NCBI GenBank assembly: GCA_037389465.1
Contig: JAZARR010000171.1
Coordinates: forward strand, 372,001 to 436,000
Direction of reading: 5' to 3'
DNA length: 64,000 nt
DNA from: Baylisascaris procyonis
Lineage: Eukaryota > Nematoda > Chromadorea > Rhabditida > Ascarididae
Both the position numbers and the translations under genes were made by a program. Within the stretch, counting starts at the first letter, position 1. Every line of letters begins with the position of its first letter. Under the pieces are notes generated by a model that ran no database searches, was not told the origin of the DNA, and saw nothing but the letters and a program-made list of their open reading frames with translations. Of the stretch, positions 24,502-36,500 are shown in pieces.

Positions 24502-25176
24502 TCAGCGATTAAACATGCACAGCTTGCGTACGCGCTTTTGAACCATTACACTAAGCAGTTGAGAGCAAATTTTGTTCAGTTCCGCGCACAGATCGTCCGC
24601 GTTTTCTTGTTCAACGCGGCGCATGTAAACGAATTCTACTGTGAATTTCACTAAAAGCAGTCTTTCAGAAGAATTATTTTCATTTAGTGAATTTGGAAGC
24701 AAAAGCATTGGCTAGCATACCTGAGCTCACCAATGGCATTCATCCGAGTTCGGAAAACATTCGTATACACCAGTAAAGAATTCTAATTATTACACATTTG
24801 ATTAAATAATCAAGACGGGCATATGGGGTTCTATAACGGATCTGACAACAGATACCGCCGAATTCTCTGGCCTAGTCATTCGCCCATAAATATCAACTTT
24901 ATGTTAGCGGCAATAGCTGCTTTCTACTGAATGGGTGTCCAGGAATTCAGATGTCATTTGTAGAGACCAACCTCCTGACCGCTGGCTAAGCATTCCCCTA
25001 CTTCCAGGCGAGGGCATATTGATAGCATTCGTTTGAAAAATCAACCCTTTTGCCGTTCGCCATGAAAAAACATTTTTCGTTATGCCATAGGGCATCTTCA
25101 GCTCAGCATTTCCATCTTGATGGCGTAGAAAAGAGACTCTATTGCATAAGTGAATTAGAAGCTCCGCCAAGATCAT
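24502..25176 (-). CDS. Hypothetical protein, two candidate exons
   Basis: Exon 1 runs 25176-25002 from an ATG to a GTAGGG donor in phase 1. Exon 2 runs 24650-24502 after an acceptor reading CTGCTTTTAG, also phase 1, and ends in TGA. The joined product would be 107 residues. The C-terminal part looks like an amphipathic helix (VEQENADDLCAELNKICSQL). There is no signal peptide, membrane segment or recognised domain. The matching phase is the main evidence. Each exon is also open without splicing, and a 124-codon frame overlaps on the opposite strand, so a chance origin remains possible. Confidence 0.28.
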
Positions 25177-27029
25177 ACTAAAATTTACTCAAAGTCATTT
25201 GCTTCGATATTTCCTCACGCAGAAGACCAACAAGTAAGTTCATAATTCAACATATGGTTGCGCTGAAGCAGCTGTGTGTTTATATGTCATTCTTGTCCCT
25301 CATAAAAAATATTCAAAGCTTACAAGCTTTTTACTCTAACAATAAGAATTTTTACCAAATAGCATGACATACAATAAATTCTGCCTTGCTTATTACTTAT
25401 TTGCGGAAATATGGGAAAGGATTCTAAGCGGTGCTTATCGTAAGCAGCTTAACGACGGCAGCTGCCAACTCGTTAACAAGGTTTCAGTAAGAGCTCAATA
25501 AATTGAAAGCAAATGTCTGAGCCTTGAAAACGAGTTCAAAGCGAATATAGCGCATTACCATTCATTTGCCTGTCGGAAGAAAATGGTGAGTGGGAACTTT
25601 CTCTTATTTAAGAATGTTTGGGAAAGTCTGCTAATGTTGCAGCTTATCCAGCTATACGTGGATGCATTCAAAGATGAGCAATATTCAAAAAAAAAAAAAA
25701 AAAAATTTGTCAGCAGTGGATCACTACAGACGAATTTAAACAAAGCAAATGCCCGGGAAGGAATTTGCCACCATAATAATGCTATGCATTATAAAATTCA
25801 TTTGCTATGCTTCCAAAAAAAAATAAAAAAAGTTGTCGCCATATGAGGTAAATGGAGTTTAAATACAAGAACCTGGAAAATAGTTGATATCTTCTTCACA
25901 TCATAAATCATCCATGCCTAAACGCTCTAATACGTTTATACTTCATGCGTCCAAAAATGAAGACTCTTCACAAGAAAATGTGCATATCTAAATTTATAAC
26001 GCCTTTTTCAATGGTCATTTTTGTGATTAAAACGTTCGATGATCGCAATCAATAAAAAAATTTTATGCAAAATTGATAAGTTTTCTAAGAAAATCGTCAT
26101 AATTATCTGAGTAGGAAAAAAAGATCGCTGTAAGCTGATGTGACATCTAATTCACATTCATATTGCAGTTTTCGGATTTTAGTAGCAGGCCAGCAGAAAT
26201 TTCTAGCTGAAGTCGAATTTCGTTACTTATTTTTTCAAATTCCCCTTCCTAAATAAAACGCCATTGTTGAAGACATCAGCAAAGTTCTCTGTCTTCGGAA
26301 AACTAAGGACAGGGCTCTGAATAAACGGACACCCTTCAAGAAATAATCTCTCTTGGACACTAAGTTTCTAAACTCGGGAAAAATAAGTAACCTTAAGATC
26401 ATCATGAAATGAAGGTGCTTTTTTCTGAAAGGACAAGAGTCAGAAAATCAATTGCATCTTTCTTTTAATCGGAAAATCACAAGAAGGTTCTCTCGTTGAA
26501 TGTAAAATACGTTCTCAAAAGACGCAAAAATGCAAAGGATCCAGTTCGCCACTAGTGGAAATAGTCTGCGTGAATTTCTTTTTCAAATCGGAGTACTTTG
26601 CATACTTCTTTTGTTCAGTTTTTTGTGAGGGATGCTCTCATGAAAGACTGATTTTAATTGGGCTCATTAACGAAGCTGGCACTCATAATGATGCACGATG
26701 GAAGAGTCAAGAAGAATGTAAAGTTTTTAATATAGAATCAGCAAAAATTGAACCACTGAAGTGCTTATTATGAAAGTTATGGCTTCCTTGGGAAATCTTA
26801 GAACATTTCTTTCGTCTATCGTTTCTGTAAAAAAAATCCCCAGGATATAATGTCTGCAATCGTTAAGCGTCGTTCATCGCACTACTGCGATACACGTTGA
26901 TGGCACAGAATATGAATGGAAAAGAACAAAAGGCTATAATAAAGGAAAATTTGGGTACTTTAAAATGAAATAAGCCAAATGGATGTATAAGCCGATATTA
27001 ATCGATTTAGAACATGAATAAAGTACTGC
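25177..27029. other. No supportable gene
   Basis: AT-rich sequence with a 17-bp A run near 25687 and another A-rich tract near 25816. Only short open frames, all of low-complexity composition, are present. Confidence 0.4.
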
Positions 27030-27158
27030 TCATGAGGGATTAATCTTCTTATTTGTCTTTCGCAACGGTGGTGGAGGAATCGCTTTATGAGAAAAAAGGC
27101 TTAAAGCGATGAACATAATGCTCAATAAACATAATGCTAGACGAACTTGGCTATTCAT
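27030..27158 (-). CDS. Candidate short secreted peptide (42 residues)
   Basis: An ATG-to-TGA frame encodes MNSQ, then a hydrophobic core (LALCLLSIMFIALSLF), then a proline- and lysine-rich tail containing KAIPPPPLRK and ending KKINPS. This has the layout of a signal peptide with a short mature basic peptide. It may alternatively be the first exon of a longer gene. I see no dibasic-flanked amidation site (Gly-Lys/Arg), so it is not a typical neuropeptide precursor. There is no homology evidence. Confidence 0.25.
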   Translation of the reverse strand: MNSQVRLALCLLSIMFIALSLFSHKAIPPPPLRKTNKKINPS

Positions 27159-28874
27159 ACCGAGATGTATATATTTTCGTAATAAAAATAGACAGCATTT
27201 ATTCCGAATCGCCTTGATAATGGCCTCAGGAAACATATAGCCTAATATAAATTGTCAGATATTCAGATGGTGCCCTTCTACTTAACTAAACGATCATCTC
27301 AAAGGACGGAAAACTTGAACGAGAAATGTATAAAAATCAAAAATTAAATATCTTCTCAAAAAAATTCAAGTGCATTTTTCACGCATAACAATCGACTTAA
27401 GAATATTTGCATTTCTATTGATATTTTCAATTACAATATTAAAACTGGTCGAATATTAAAGCGAGAAATAATACAGAGTAGTGTGGCTAGTAGAAGAAAA
27501 CCACATACTAGTCATATGAAAGCAAACAACTAATGGATATGTGTGCAATGCGAAAAAAACAGCAAAGGATTTAGGAGATCATTCGAATACTTTTGCTTTT
27601 CACTCGAACGCTTCAACGAAATATGATACTTTTGTTTTTTTTGCGCTTAATTTTAGCCGAATTTTAGACGAGTAATCAATACTATTTTTGATCTAGAAGG
27701 AAATAGTCTATTCTGCTATTATATTTTGACCAGTATAAGGATCAATGAGCAAACGAATTCTTCTTCGAAAAACGTTGAAAAACTGTTTCATCAACGGCAG
27801 CTTCGTGAAGGAATTTATTCGGGTATAATTATTTAAAACTATGAATTCACAATAAATTAAAAACATGAAATTATTTAAAAACTATAAATGCAAAATAAAT
27901 TGAAATAATTGGACAAGAGAGTAGTGGAAAATAGATCGTAATTGTTAAAAGAGATATCCAGAGAAAAGAACAAAGACTTGAAAGGTGTACATGTTTCGGC
28001 CCTTATAATGTTCTTTCATCATCAAGTGTTTAGTAAAGGAATTTGACAGCCGATAATATGAACGGCTACTAAAAGTTTATCATGAAGACAGCTATTATTA
28101 TTCTCGAAATGCGATGCAATGCACTCATCAAAGAAAAAAAAAATTGCATTATAACATCAGAAAACAACTGAGAAAAGATGTAATAGTGCAATGCAGAAAA
28201 AAAGAAATGATAAGTTAAGCAAGAAAACAAAAAACATGAAAAGAGAGCATTTAAAAAAAAATGATGACTCTTAATTAAGATAACATTGTGTTATTCATTT
28301 AAGATTAAAGTATTCAATATGATTGACAAATATTTTCTAAAATCGACTCATTCGATAGAAAATAGTAAGCTTCAGATGTGTGGTGATTGAACGGAATTAT
28401 TGGAGATGAGATTTATTAAATCCATTCATCAAATTCAAAACGTTCATCCAAATTGAAAAATGATCCACTAAGAAAGTCATGATGTCTTAGGATATGTTTA
28501 TTATTTTAAAGGCAACATCTTGTTATAAATAACACTAAGATTCCTTATGCGGGTATCATAGCTAACAAAACAATGTTTTCCACTGTTGTTCAATTCGTAG
28601 AACTCTCGACGAGCAAAATGGAGGGATGCGATTTCAACATGTTCAGCATTCGAATCTTTACTATAATGAATTACAACGATTAAAAACGATGCCAAACAAC
28701 TCGTAATATTCGATCGGCTAATGAGTGAAGGGAATTATTGGAGTACCAATAATAATCAGCGCGATGATTTCAAATATAAATTGATAATCGCGGTTTTCGT
28801 TAAATATTTTTATAAGTGTATTCGATCAAATTGCAAAGTATGCTCTTTATTGTACGGGAGCAAAAACGATCTGT
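27159..28874. other. No firm gene; one minus-strand open frame
   Basis: AT-rich. A minus frame at 28501-28695 encodes a peptide of natural composition (including SLHFARREFYELNN), but I can assign neither start nor splice partner, so it is not called as a gene. Confidence 0.35.
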
Positions 28875-29162
28875 TTATTCTATTTTGGTAGAAAGACGTA
28901 GGTCCATAGGAACATCGTTTACGCTTCCAATCGATTTCTCGATAATTTGCAGCAAAATAAATCAACAGATTAAGTAAGAAGTGGCCAAACAAAGAAATTT
29001 GCTTCTTTTTAATATGTTCATAAAGCACATTCTGCTGTTGTGTCTGGCAGTTTTGCGATTACAGCAGCACGAAGGAGTCAAAAAGAAAAAAAAGCCTACT
29101 AAATATTGTTTTACTCTCACCAAATTCCGATGAAAGAACTCATCTGTTCCTACGTCCCCCAT
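28875..29162 (-). CDS. Candidate small gene, first exon MGDVGTDEFFHRNL
   Basis: The ATG at 29162 is preceded two codons upstream by an in-frame stop, which fits a true start. Fourteen codons lead to a strong donor (GTGAGA) at 29120, phase 0. One possible second exon, 28937-28875, keeps phase after an AG and ends in TAA, giving only 34 residues, but its acceptor is poor and other downstream exons are possible. The function is unknown. Only the first exon (29162-29121) has reasonable support. Confidence 0.22.
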
Positions 29163-31490
29163 TGTTTAATACGGAATTTTTTTAATGATCCATTCTCCTA
29201 ATGAACTACAAATTTTCCTCAACTCAATTCAATTATTAATGCTTATGGACATATTTGTTTCATGGTGACCTAAATTTTGATGGTACTCTTGCTCTGTGGC
29301 CCTGCTGGTGCTACTTCTCTGCCGGAAAAATACTGCGTCCAGCAAATAAATATGTTATTGTAAAACACTTATGTTACAATAACAAATAACAATCACACTA
29401 TTCGTCGTAGACGCCTGTTTTAATACTGGCACCAATACGCATACAGATCTGATCTTGAAGAGCCTATGGCCAAAAACTCGCAATCGTGAATTATACTGCA
29501 AACGTTCTCAGCGCATAGCTAAACTGCTGTTCAACTCAGCAGTAGTATTCTGCATTCTTTGTTTAGAGTTGATTTTCAATTGCCGTATATTCCCCACGTT
29601 TGCTATGCAAATGTAAAATAAAGTAATTGTAGTTATGAAGATCTGACCGCGGTAGGGGTCTTTTAAGGGTTTCTCAAATCCATCGTCGAATCGATACTAT
29701 CTCATTAGAGTAGAATCACCAAAGGTCTGACCGTGCTTTACGGTCGCTTTGCCAAAAATTTTAAGTGCCTCAGCTTTCCTGATGTTTTTTTAAACATATT
29801 TCTCCCAATTAAGCAATTAGTGTGATGTATAATGAGAGAAAATATAAAATCAATAGATCGCAGCGTTCTTTCAATAAATTCCACTACAAGAACAGCATTA
29901 AGCAGCATGCTATAATATAAGAAATAAATGACGAAGCTAACCTCTGAAACGGCATATAATACAACTGCGCTCAGACGATCCCCGTCGGAAACATCAATAC
30001 TGTCCTCCAATAGGCAATTCTTTTATTGTCAGATTGTTGAGAGAGAGAAAGAACTCTAAGCTGGGTCCGCTAAACGAAGATAACCCGGAGTATGTTGGTT
30101 CCAAAATGATCACCAACGTATCACCGCAAGTCGACGACGATGTTGAAACGGACGTAGAGTAGAACAAGCAATCGAAGTGTAATGTTGTTAGTTCGGTTCA
30201 CCGATCGTTTACTATCAGGTGAACCCGAGAAAGGATTCACGTGGAAGAGATGGGTAAGTTTCTAGTATGTCAATTGGTATTTAGGAACATTTAGGCACAA
30301 CGCTCACGAGAACGCACACCAGGAAAGCTAGGAGTCCAGGCTAGCGGCAGCAGTGCAAACGAGGCAGCTGGCTGCGTGAAGTGTGAGCATCAACGGCCAC
30401 CACAGCTGCCACCCGGCTCATATCACACCCCCCGCGGCTAAGTGGCTTCCCAGCCTGCGTTTCCCTTTAGACACTCCATACTGCCTGACAACCCATACCT
30501 CAGGTTGCCGTGCTCGTGTTGTGCTTCATCTTCGCGTTCACCTCAAAAGTGCCTACAGACAAAAAAAAAGCGCACTCCACTTGCGAGAATCGTTGTTGGC
30601 CACCGTCAACGAGTGCCATTGCTCTTTGAAGCAGCATCGCCACATGTTCGTTGTCGCGCTCTGATCACAATGACGTCATTAGCGAAGTGTGTATTGGCTG
30701 AGTGAGGATCGCTATGAACGAAATGAACCATTCGAGCACGAGCACTTTTGCATTGTGAATCACACTTGTTCACGCAAAGAAAAAAAGTTCGAATGATTGA
30801 GTATCAGCAACACTGTTCTAGGGCATGCAACAAACGTGTGCCTGAAATTGAGCGATTTATTAGGCGTTAATAAGAGTGATCTCCTCATCTTTCCGATTGC
30901 TGACAGTCGACATTCTCAATGCATTCACCATAAACCATTGGAGTACTCGTATTGCCATGAGATGGTGTGAACGTGTTGGATCGGCCGTGATGGTTATTAC
31001 AGGTTATCACTGGTATAAGCATAGACAACTGTGCAGCCTATTCCATGTGAGCGATCGAAATAAACATATGCGACTTCCGATTAATGAAAGATGAAAAAAA
31101 AAATTGAAAATTTAGGAAGTTGGAGGGTTCACGTATAAAAGTTTCAGCCCACAGGAAAGTCTAATAAACAGTGATCTATTGATGAATGCATTCTAGAAGA
31201 TAAGAAACGGATGAGAGCTCATCTGATCTTACATCGTAGTTAATTCTATGACTGAATCACGTCCGGCTGATTATTTAGTTGCCCATCACAACTCAGTTCC
31301 CTCCATTCCTCAATAAATGGCAATTGTTTTGAAGTTTCGTGCCTCTAGCACGTATTTTGGCGAGAATGCATTGGAGGGAATTCATGACCAAGCTTATAAA
31401 TATGCGCATCTGCTTGTTCTCTATACTTAACTCATGATCAACAAAAGCTATGATGGTGTAAGTGTAATATGGTTGATCAAATACGCCCAC
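29163..31490. other. GC-richer stretch with fragmentary coding-like frames
   Basis: 30040-30700 is visibly richer in GC than its surroundings. On plus, about 30035-30160 reads a short acidic-ended frame (GPLNEDNPEYVG... ending DDDVETDVE and a stop), followed by further open pieces in other frames to 30705. On minus, a frame ending at a GTTAGC donor near 29940 reads LEDSIDVSDGDRLSAVV. The pieces do not join into one convincing gene. A perfect inverted repeat GTTATTGTAA/TTACAATAAC (29354-29363 and 29374-29383) could form a hairpin. This could be an eroded mobile element or an unrecognised gene. Confidence 0.3.
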
Positions 31491-31840
31491 TCATTGACCC
31501 ATTGACAATCCTTCGCAAATGTGATCCTTCGAGGGTACGAAGAAATTTGCAGTATAATGTTGCTCCACAATTCGTTCGATGCTGATCGCCAACATATTTT
31601 TAAAGACATCATTCCTATAATCCTCTACGAAGGAACCTTCGAGAGACTTATCTTTTTTCAGCGCATTTAAATTTTTGTAATTCCGTTTTGGCATGATAGA
31701 TCGTCTTGAAAAATGGTACACAAAGCTATACTATAGTTGCAAATGCACCTCCCGAATTCCATAAATCGACAGCTAAGATCGTAAAGAATTTCTGAGATAG
31801 AGGTCGTTAAAGCATGCACTTTAGCTACTAAACTTCCAAT
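31491..31840 (-). CDS. Hypothetical protein, two 3' exons with a 44-bp intron
   Basis: The exon 31840-31749 ends in phase 2 at a GTGCAT donor. A 44-bp intron follows, ending TTTTTCAAG, and the exon 31704-31491 restores frame and ends in TGA. The joined product is about 100 residues, including EILYDLSCRFMEFG and a charged segment with KKDKSLEGSFVEDYRNDVF, and ending in LSMGQ. The upstream boundary at 31840 is an AG acceptor without a T-rich tract, so 5' exons are missing from this model. I do not recognise the family. Very short introns of this size are common in nematode genes. Confidence 0.4.
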
Positions 31841-32433
31841 CTTTGTGATTTGAAATACGAACAAGCACACATATGTAAACTTAGATACATAGTGATGCAA
31901 TAACAACAGCATAATGCACTTCAACAAAGAGATATAAAGAAACACGAAGAGGATATATCATTTTGGTCCCATTTACATTATCGTTCAGTCGTTTTGCTAT
32001 TTTTTTTTACTACTGAAAGTGATGCATTTCATTCCTCTACAATCGTCTCCAATATCCCGAAGTCAATCTATCGTAGTGCTGAAGACGCATCAATGACGGA
32101 TGCGTAAAAAGATTACGTTGCTATGGGATGAAGAGGGCAAGAAGGAGTGTCCGGTTACATTGCTGGGATAGTCGCTTTCCCGAAATCTGAGCATCAATGC
32201 TCTCGCAATGGTCGGAGATTCATAAAACTTGTCAAATGAAAGTGACTTAATGAGCGCATTTTCCATTTTCCAAATTCCTTATCACGTATGCTCCCAATTT
32301 TGCGCCTGTTGACCTCTACTGAAAGGTCGTTATGAAAGTGTTGTTCTCTTTGATCTGAATATTTTCAACAAAGAAAACGTATGAAAAAAAAAGAATAGAT
32401 GGAAACACTATTAAGCGATTGAATTGTAAGACA
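31841..32433. other. No supportable gene
   Basis: AT-rich sequence. It contains a lone relative of the CCGGTTACATT repeat at about 32151-32185 and nothing else recognisable. Confidence 0.4.
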
Positions 32434-32730
32434 ATGTCGGTGAAAGCGCATTTCATTGAATTAGAAAACATCGTTGAGCTAATGCTGATAAAATGTGGCA
32501 AATATCATCAGATGCTTGAATTGAAAAGGAAATTGCTGAATAAGTGCCATTATCGAGTGTCGAAATGCGAAACGAAATGCATTCAGCAGCAATATTTTAT
32601 TAGTGTGCATAAATTTATCTCGTTTGATGTGCACACCATACTTCACTCTTTATTTGCACCCTACGCTATTATTTGCAAAGGAATTTTCGTTAGACTTAAC
32701 GGATTTTACAGAAAAATGATCCTATTTTAG
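32434..32730 (+). CDS. Open frame of 98 codons, unrecognised
   Basis: An ATG-to-TAG frame begins MSVKAHFIELENIVEL, is rich in Lys and Cys in its middle (four Cys within about 30 residues) and has a hydrophobic C-terminal third. No signal peptide, domain or splice partner was recognised. It stands alone on the plus strand, so it may be chance. Confidence 0.2.
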   Translation: MSVKAHFIELENIVELMLIKCGKYHQMLELKRKLLNKCHYRVSKCETKCIQQQYFISVHKFISFDVHTILHSLFAPYAIICKGIFVRLNGFYRKMILF

Positions 32731-32914
32731 GTTAAGTTGCCTGATTCCGGTGCAAAATATCGAATTGCACAATATATCATATTGAATGAAGTTTCATGAG
32801 GCTCATTGTTTTATTCGGCAGTAGAGGTCTTTCTGTGAAATTCAATCACATTCATACGGTAATGGGGTAGATCATCAGCACAGCGAGAGTGATCGAAGCA
32901 AAACGCGCAACGCG

Positions 32915-33025
32915 CAGTGGATACTGTACAGTGATCGCTCGTTTATCTAAACAGTGGATACTGTACAGTGATCGCTCGTTTATCTAAACAGTGGATACTG
33001 TACAGTGATCGCTCGTTTATCTAAA
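32915..33025. repeat. Three perfect tandem copies of a 37-bp unit
   Basis: Units start at 32915, 32952 and 32989 and are identical by eye. Each contains the perfect 10-bp palindrome ACTGTACAGT followed by GATCGCTCGTTTATC. The sequence around the array is single-copy. Confidence 0.97.
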
Positions 33026-33387
33026 CAAATTGCGCCTATTCACTACAATAGTGTGCATAGTACTTTTCCATTCTAAAGTTAAACTTTTGGAAAATTAAAG
33101 CAAAATATGATCTGAGCGAATAAAAAAACATTGTTGACATAATTTTATACTGCAAATAGATTCTACGAATACGAATATCGTAAGAATAAAGATTTATTTC
33201 ATTTGTCTAATTGCTGAGTTGAAACGCGCACTTTTATGGTGTCTAAATTTGTATTCAGATCATGAAAACGTTGCCTTGGTTGCCTCAAATAGCAACTATA
33301 TGCCCAACTCGCTTACATCTTTCTAAACTTCTTCTAAACCCTCAACTACTGATGTTGAGTGTAGGGACTTGAAGTGCAGGGACTTAT

Positions 33388-33588
33388 TCAATGAGGACAA
33401 TTCAAAAGTCTCTGAATAATTGCGAAATAAATTCGTGACGATTCAACAATAAATCTAACACAATTATGCCACTTGGATCCAAATGCTAAACAACCTAGTC
33501 TTGACAGATCTCTTTCGATGCACTCATCTATAGCGCGCTCTTTGTGAAATAAAGGTAGTAGTGATCGCGCTAGCAAAATGACCAACAT
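33388..33588 (-). CDS. Candidate small secreted Cys-containing peptide (66 residues)
   Basis: From an ATG at 33588 the frame has a hydrophobic N-terminus (MLVILLARSLLPLF), then a mature-like region with four Cys, including IDECIERDLSRLGC, and a C-terminus ending LLNCPH before TGA. The hydrophobic segment is short for a signal peptide and contains an Arg, and no family is recognised. It could be a secreted peptide gene or a chance frame. Confidence 0.22.
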   Translation of the reverse strand: MLVILLARSLLPLFHKERAIDECIERDLSRLGCLAFGSKWHNCVRFIVESSRIYFAIIQRLLNCPH

Positions 33589-36500
33589 AGCCACTACAAC
33601 ATGTCTGCTTAGCAAATTAAAAAATATTTAGAGATTTATGTGGAAGTTTTGCTTGCAGCATAAACCGTCCTTAAACTAAATTTGAATATTCTTTGTCCTA
33701 AAATTCTCGTAGAAATTTCACTAAGCTCGGAAGCTTTTTTATCAGCATAACTGAAAGCAAGCTTAGTGAACGCTAAACGCTAGAGGGATTTGAAACAATT
33801 TCAAATACCTTCTCAATCATCTGCAACTTTTGTGGAGGACGATTAATCATATCTTTCAAATCTTACACGAACATGGAAAAAGCTTTCTTCATGTTCATGT
33901 TCGAAATATTTGTAAAGTTTCAGAGCAGTCACAATATTTTTGAGCTACTTTTGGGCAACATATCATCACGAAATTGAATAGTCTTTATGCATCGCCCTAA
34001 GCAATTTGTTTTGCATTATATCTCCGACATATCTGATTAATCACTGACATACTTGTCTTGAGGCTAAAATCGAATTGCGCAAATAGTTCGCCGCTCATGC
34101 CTTGTTCTTCATGAGGGAATTTAATGCATTCATGTCCCCTAATGTATTTTTGTGAGTTATTTTGTGATATGTACTCATACAGATTTGCTTTATTGCATTC
34201 TTCTCGCTTTTTATTCACTCGAATTGCAGTTTTCTTTGCTTCATTAGCATTGAGATTTCACCACGACTATTAGTTTCACTACTGCAACTACTACTAGTAT
34301 TAACAAAAAGTCCCCGCAAAATTGCCCAAAAATCCTCTTTTTTAAATCTTTCCGGATTTCTTCAAATACTCAATGAAAAGACCAAATTTTGAAATATCCT
34401 GCTTTTCGAAAAATTTCTTGTAATGTGGGCATCGATCCCCAATTGCCAGAAGTGTGCTCAGTTTGGAGGCGCATGCAAAACTCATATTTGTGCTTTAAGT
34501 GAGGAATAATTATTGGTATATTTTCATTGCATTCTTGCTTTTTTATATCTCGTTTATTAGTGCTCATTTTTTTAATCCCAATATGGTGATAAATCTGCCT
34601 ATTTTGCATAAATGACTCGAAATACTGTTGGCTGAGTTTGGTTGTTTGGTGTCTTCACACCTGCGCAAACATTTCTGCGATATGTACTTGGTGGGTCACA
34701 ACCACTGTTAGTCTTGTTGCATCAGTTCAATCGTTGAAAAAAAGAGTTTTTAAGTTCATCGGTTCAAAAGGTTCGTCATTGCAGTGACGTTTCCAGAAAA
34801 ATTCAAATTCTATGAGCAATTTTATGAGAATGTTATGAGATGAATTGATTTGAATAGGCCATTTAAATGCTAAGAGATTTTGCCCCGAATTCTTATATTT
34901 TATGAATCATTTTTGAATTTTTAAATGATCCTATTTCCTTTTCAAGCTGCCGAAAAACTTAAAAAACCACACTTTTTAATAAAATTTCCATAAATTCTTG
35001 TTCAATTCCATTGCATCGCTTAGATTTTTTCCTATTTCGCCATGTCGCGAGCTTAGAAGACAAGTTTATCTCACTATTCAAAAAGTTTACGAATCCGCAT
35101 AAGAACGCATCAAATCGTTAAAGCGTTTGCGCATTTTCTATAAGTCCATTACATCGTCTAAAGATCTCACGAACTCTATAGAAAATTCATCGGATTTTCT
35201 AAGCTTTTCATGCAGTACACCAACTCTTTTTGTCGTACAAAGTTTTAGTCGTACTCCCGCGATTCGAAAATACGCATTATGAATGTGTTCGCATTTTAAA
35301 TGAATTGACCGCTAATGCAAGTCTTCTGCCAAATTTCCTCTTCTTAAGAAAGGTATTTTAGCGTTTAGGCAATAGAAGAATGCGACCTGATCAATGATAA
35401 AATGTCAGGAAATTTCTAGCACATTCAAGTACTCATGGATTTTTTGCGAGCTTATGAATCAACACGAAAGTTCACCTCCGAGATCAACTCCTTATATCTA
35501 TATTGTCGGCTCTTACGTTCTAGATTTGTCAAATCTCTCCACGTTATCCTCAGTCATAGAAAAAAAACTCACATTGAAATAAACAGACATCAGTTCATTG
35601 CATAATGCCCTGCATTACACCGGACGGGACGATGTAGTCTAATACCGGAAACAGCTGCGGCAATTTTCGTCGAACTTTTTTTAATGGGTCGCACAAATCA
35701 AATTTCTGAAATTAGAGCGTCATGTGGCATACGGCTTATCCTAAGCAGAAAATAAAGCAAAATCTACTGGAATCCTTGATATCTAGTAGAGTCATCATTA
35801 CCCATAAGTATGTAGCAAGTAGAACATTTCAGAGCAACTCACATGGTATGACATAGCCATCCCGCTCATTTGAATAGTGAGTTCAATAAATTGGTAACAA
35901 AGATTCAAATATGGAAAATAAAACGTTCATATTCGATCTCATTCGATTGCCCCACATAAATTTTCCAAAATAAATACGTTTTTCAGTGATCATAGCGCTT
36001 TAGAATTGACTAGCGATTGCTACGGAATGCGCACAAAATTTTTTGGTGCATTGATTATAGCCCCTACCGATCGCTCCTACCTAATGATTATAGTTCCTAT
36101 AGAAATTGACGAACCAACATAAAATCGCTTATATAGTGTTATTACATCTGTATGTTAAATTAAACTATACAACTCTAGGCTCAATGCTTCTCAAATTGAA
36201 TCTGTTCGATTGATTGACAAGCAGACGAACTCATATAATTACCCGTATATACGTCGTTATTCTAACGCATTTTTGCCGTTGCAAATTTGGAAGAGCGCAT
36301 AAAATGGCATTTGCAAATTCCATACTTCTATCCTAGAATCATAGAGCTTCATGTTTGCAATACTATCGTGAATCGTTTATGATAGATTGCTGCCCACTCT
36401 TGAAGTATTGCATTAGCAAATGATCCACAATATGTCTTCTAATGTTAAACTAACCGAAAGCCTTTACAAATCATTTTAGTCATCATTTTTGCAAATGCCA

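Noticed and set aside
24280..24654. 124-codon plus frame, the longest outside the array
   Set aside because: It overlaps a minus-strand exon pair with better splice evidence, has no recognisable domain, and lies in a GC-richer patch where long frames are expected.
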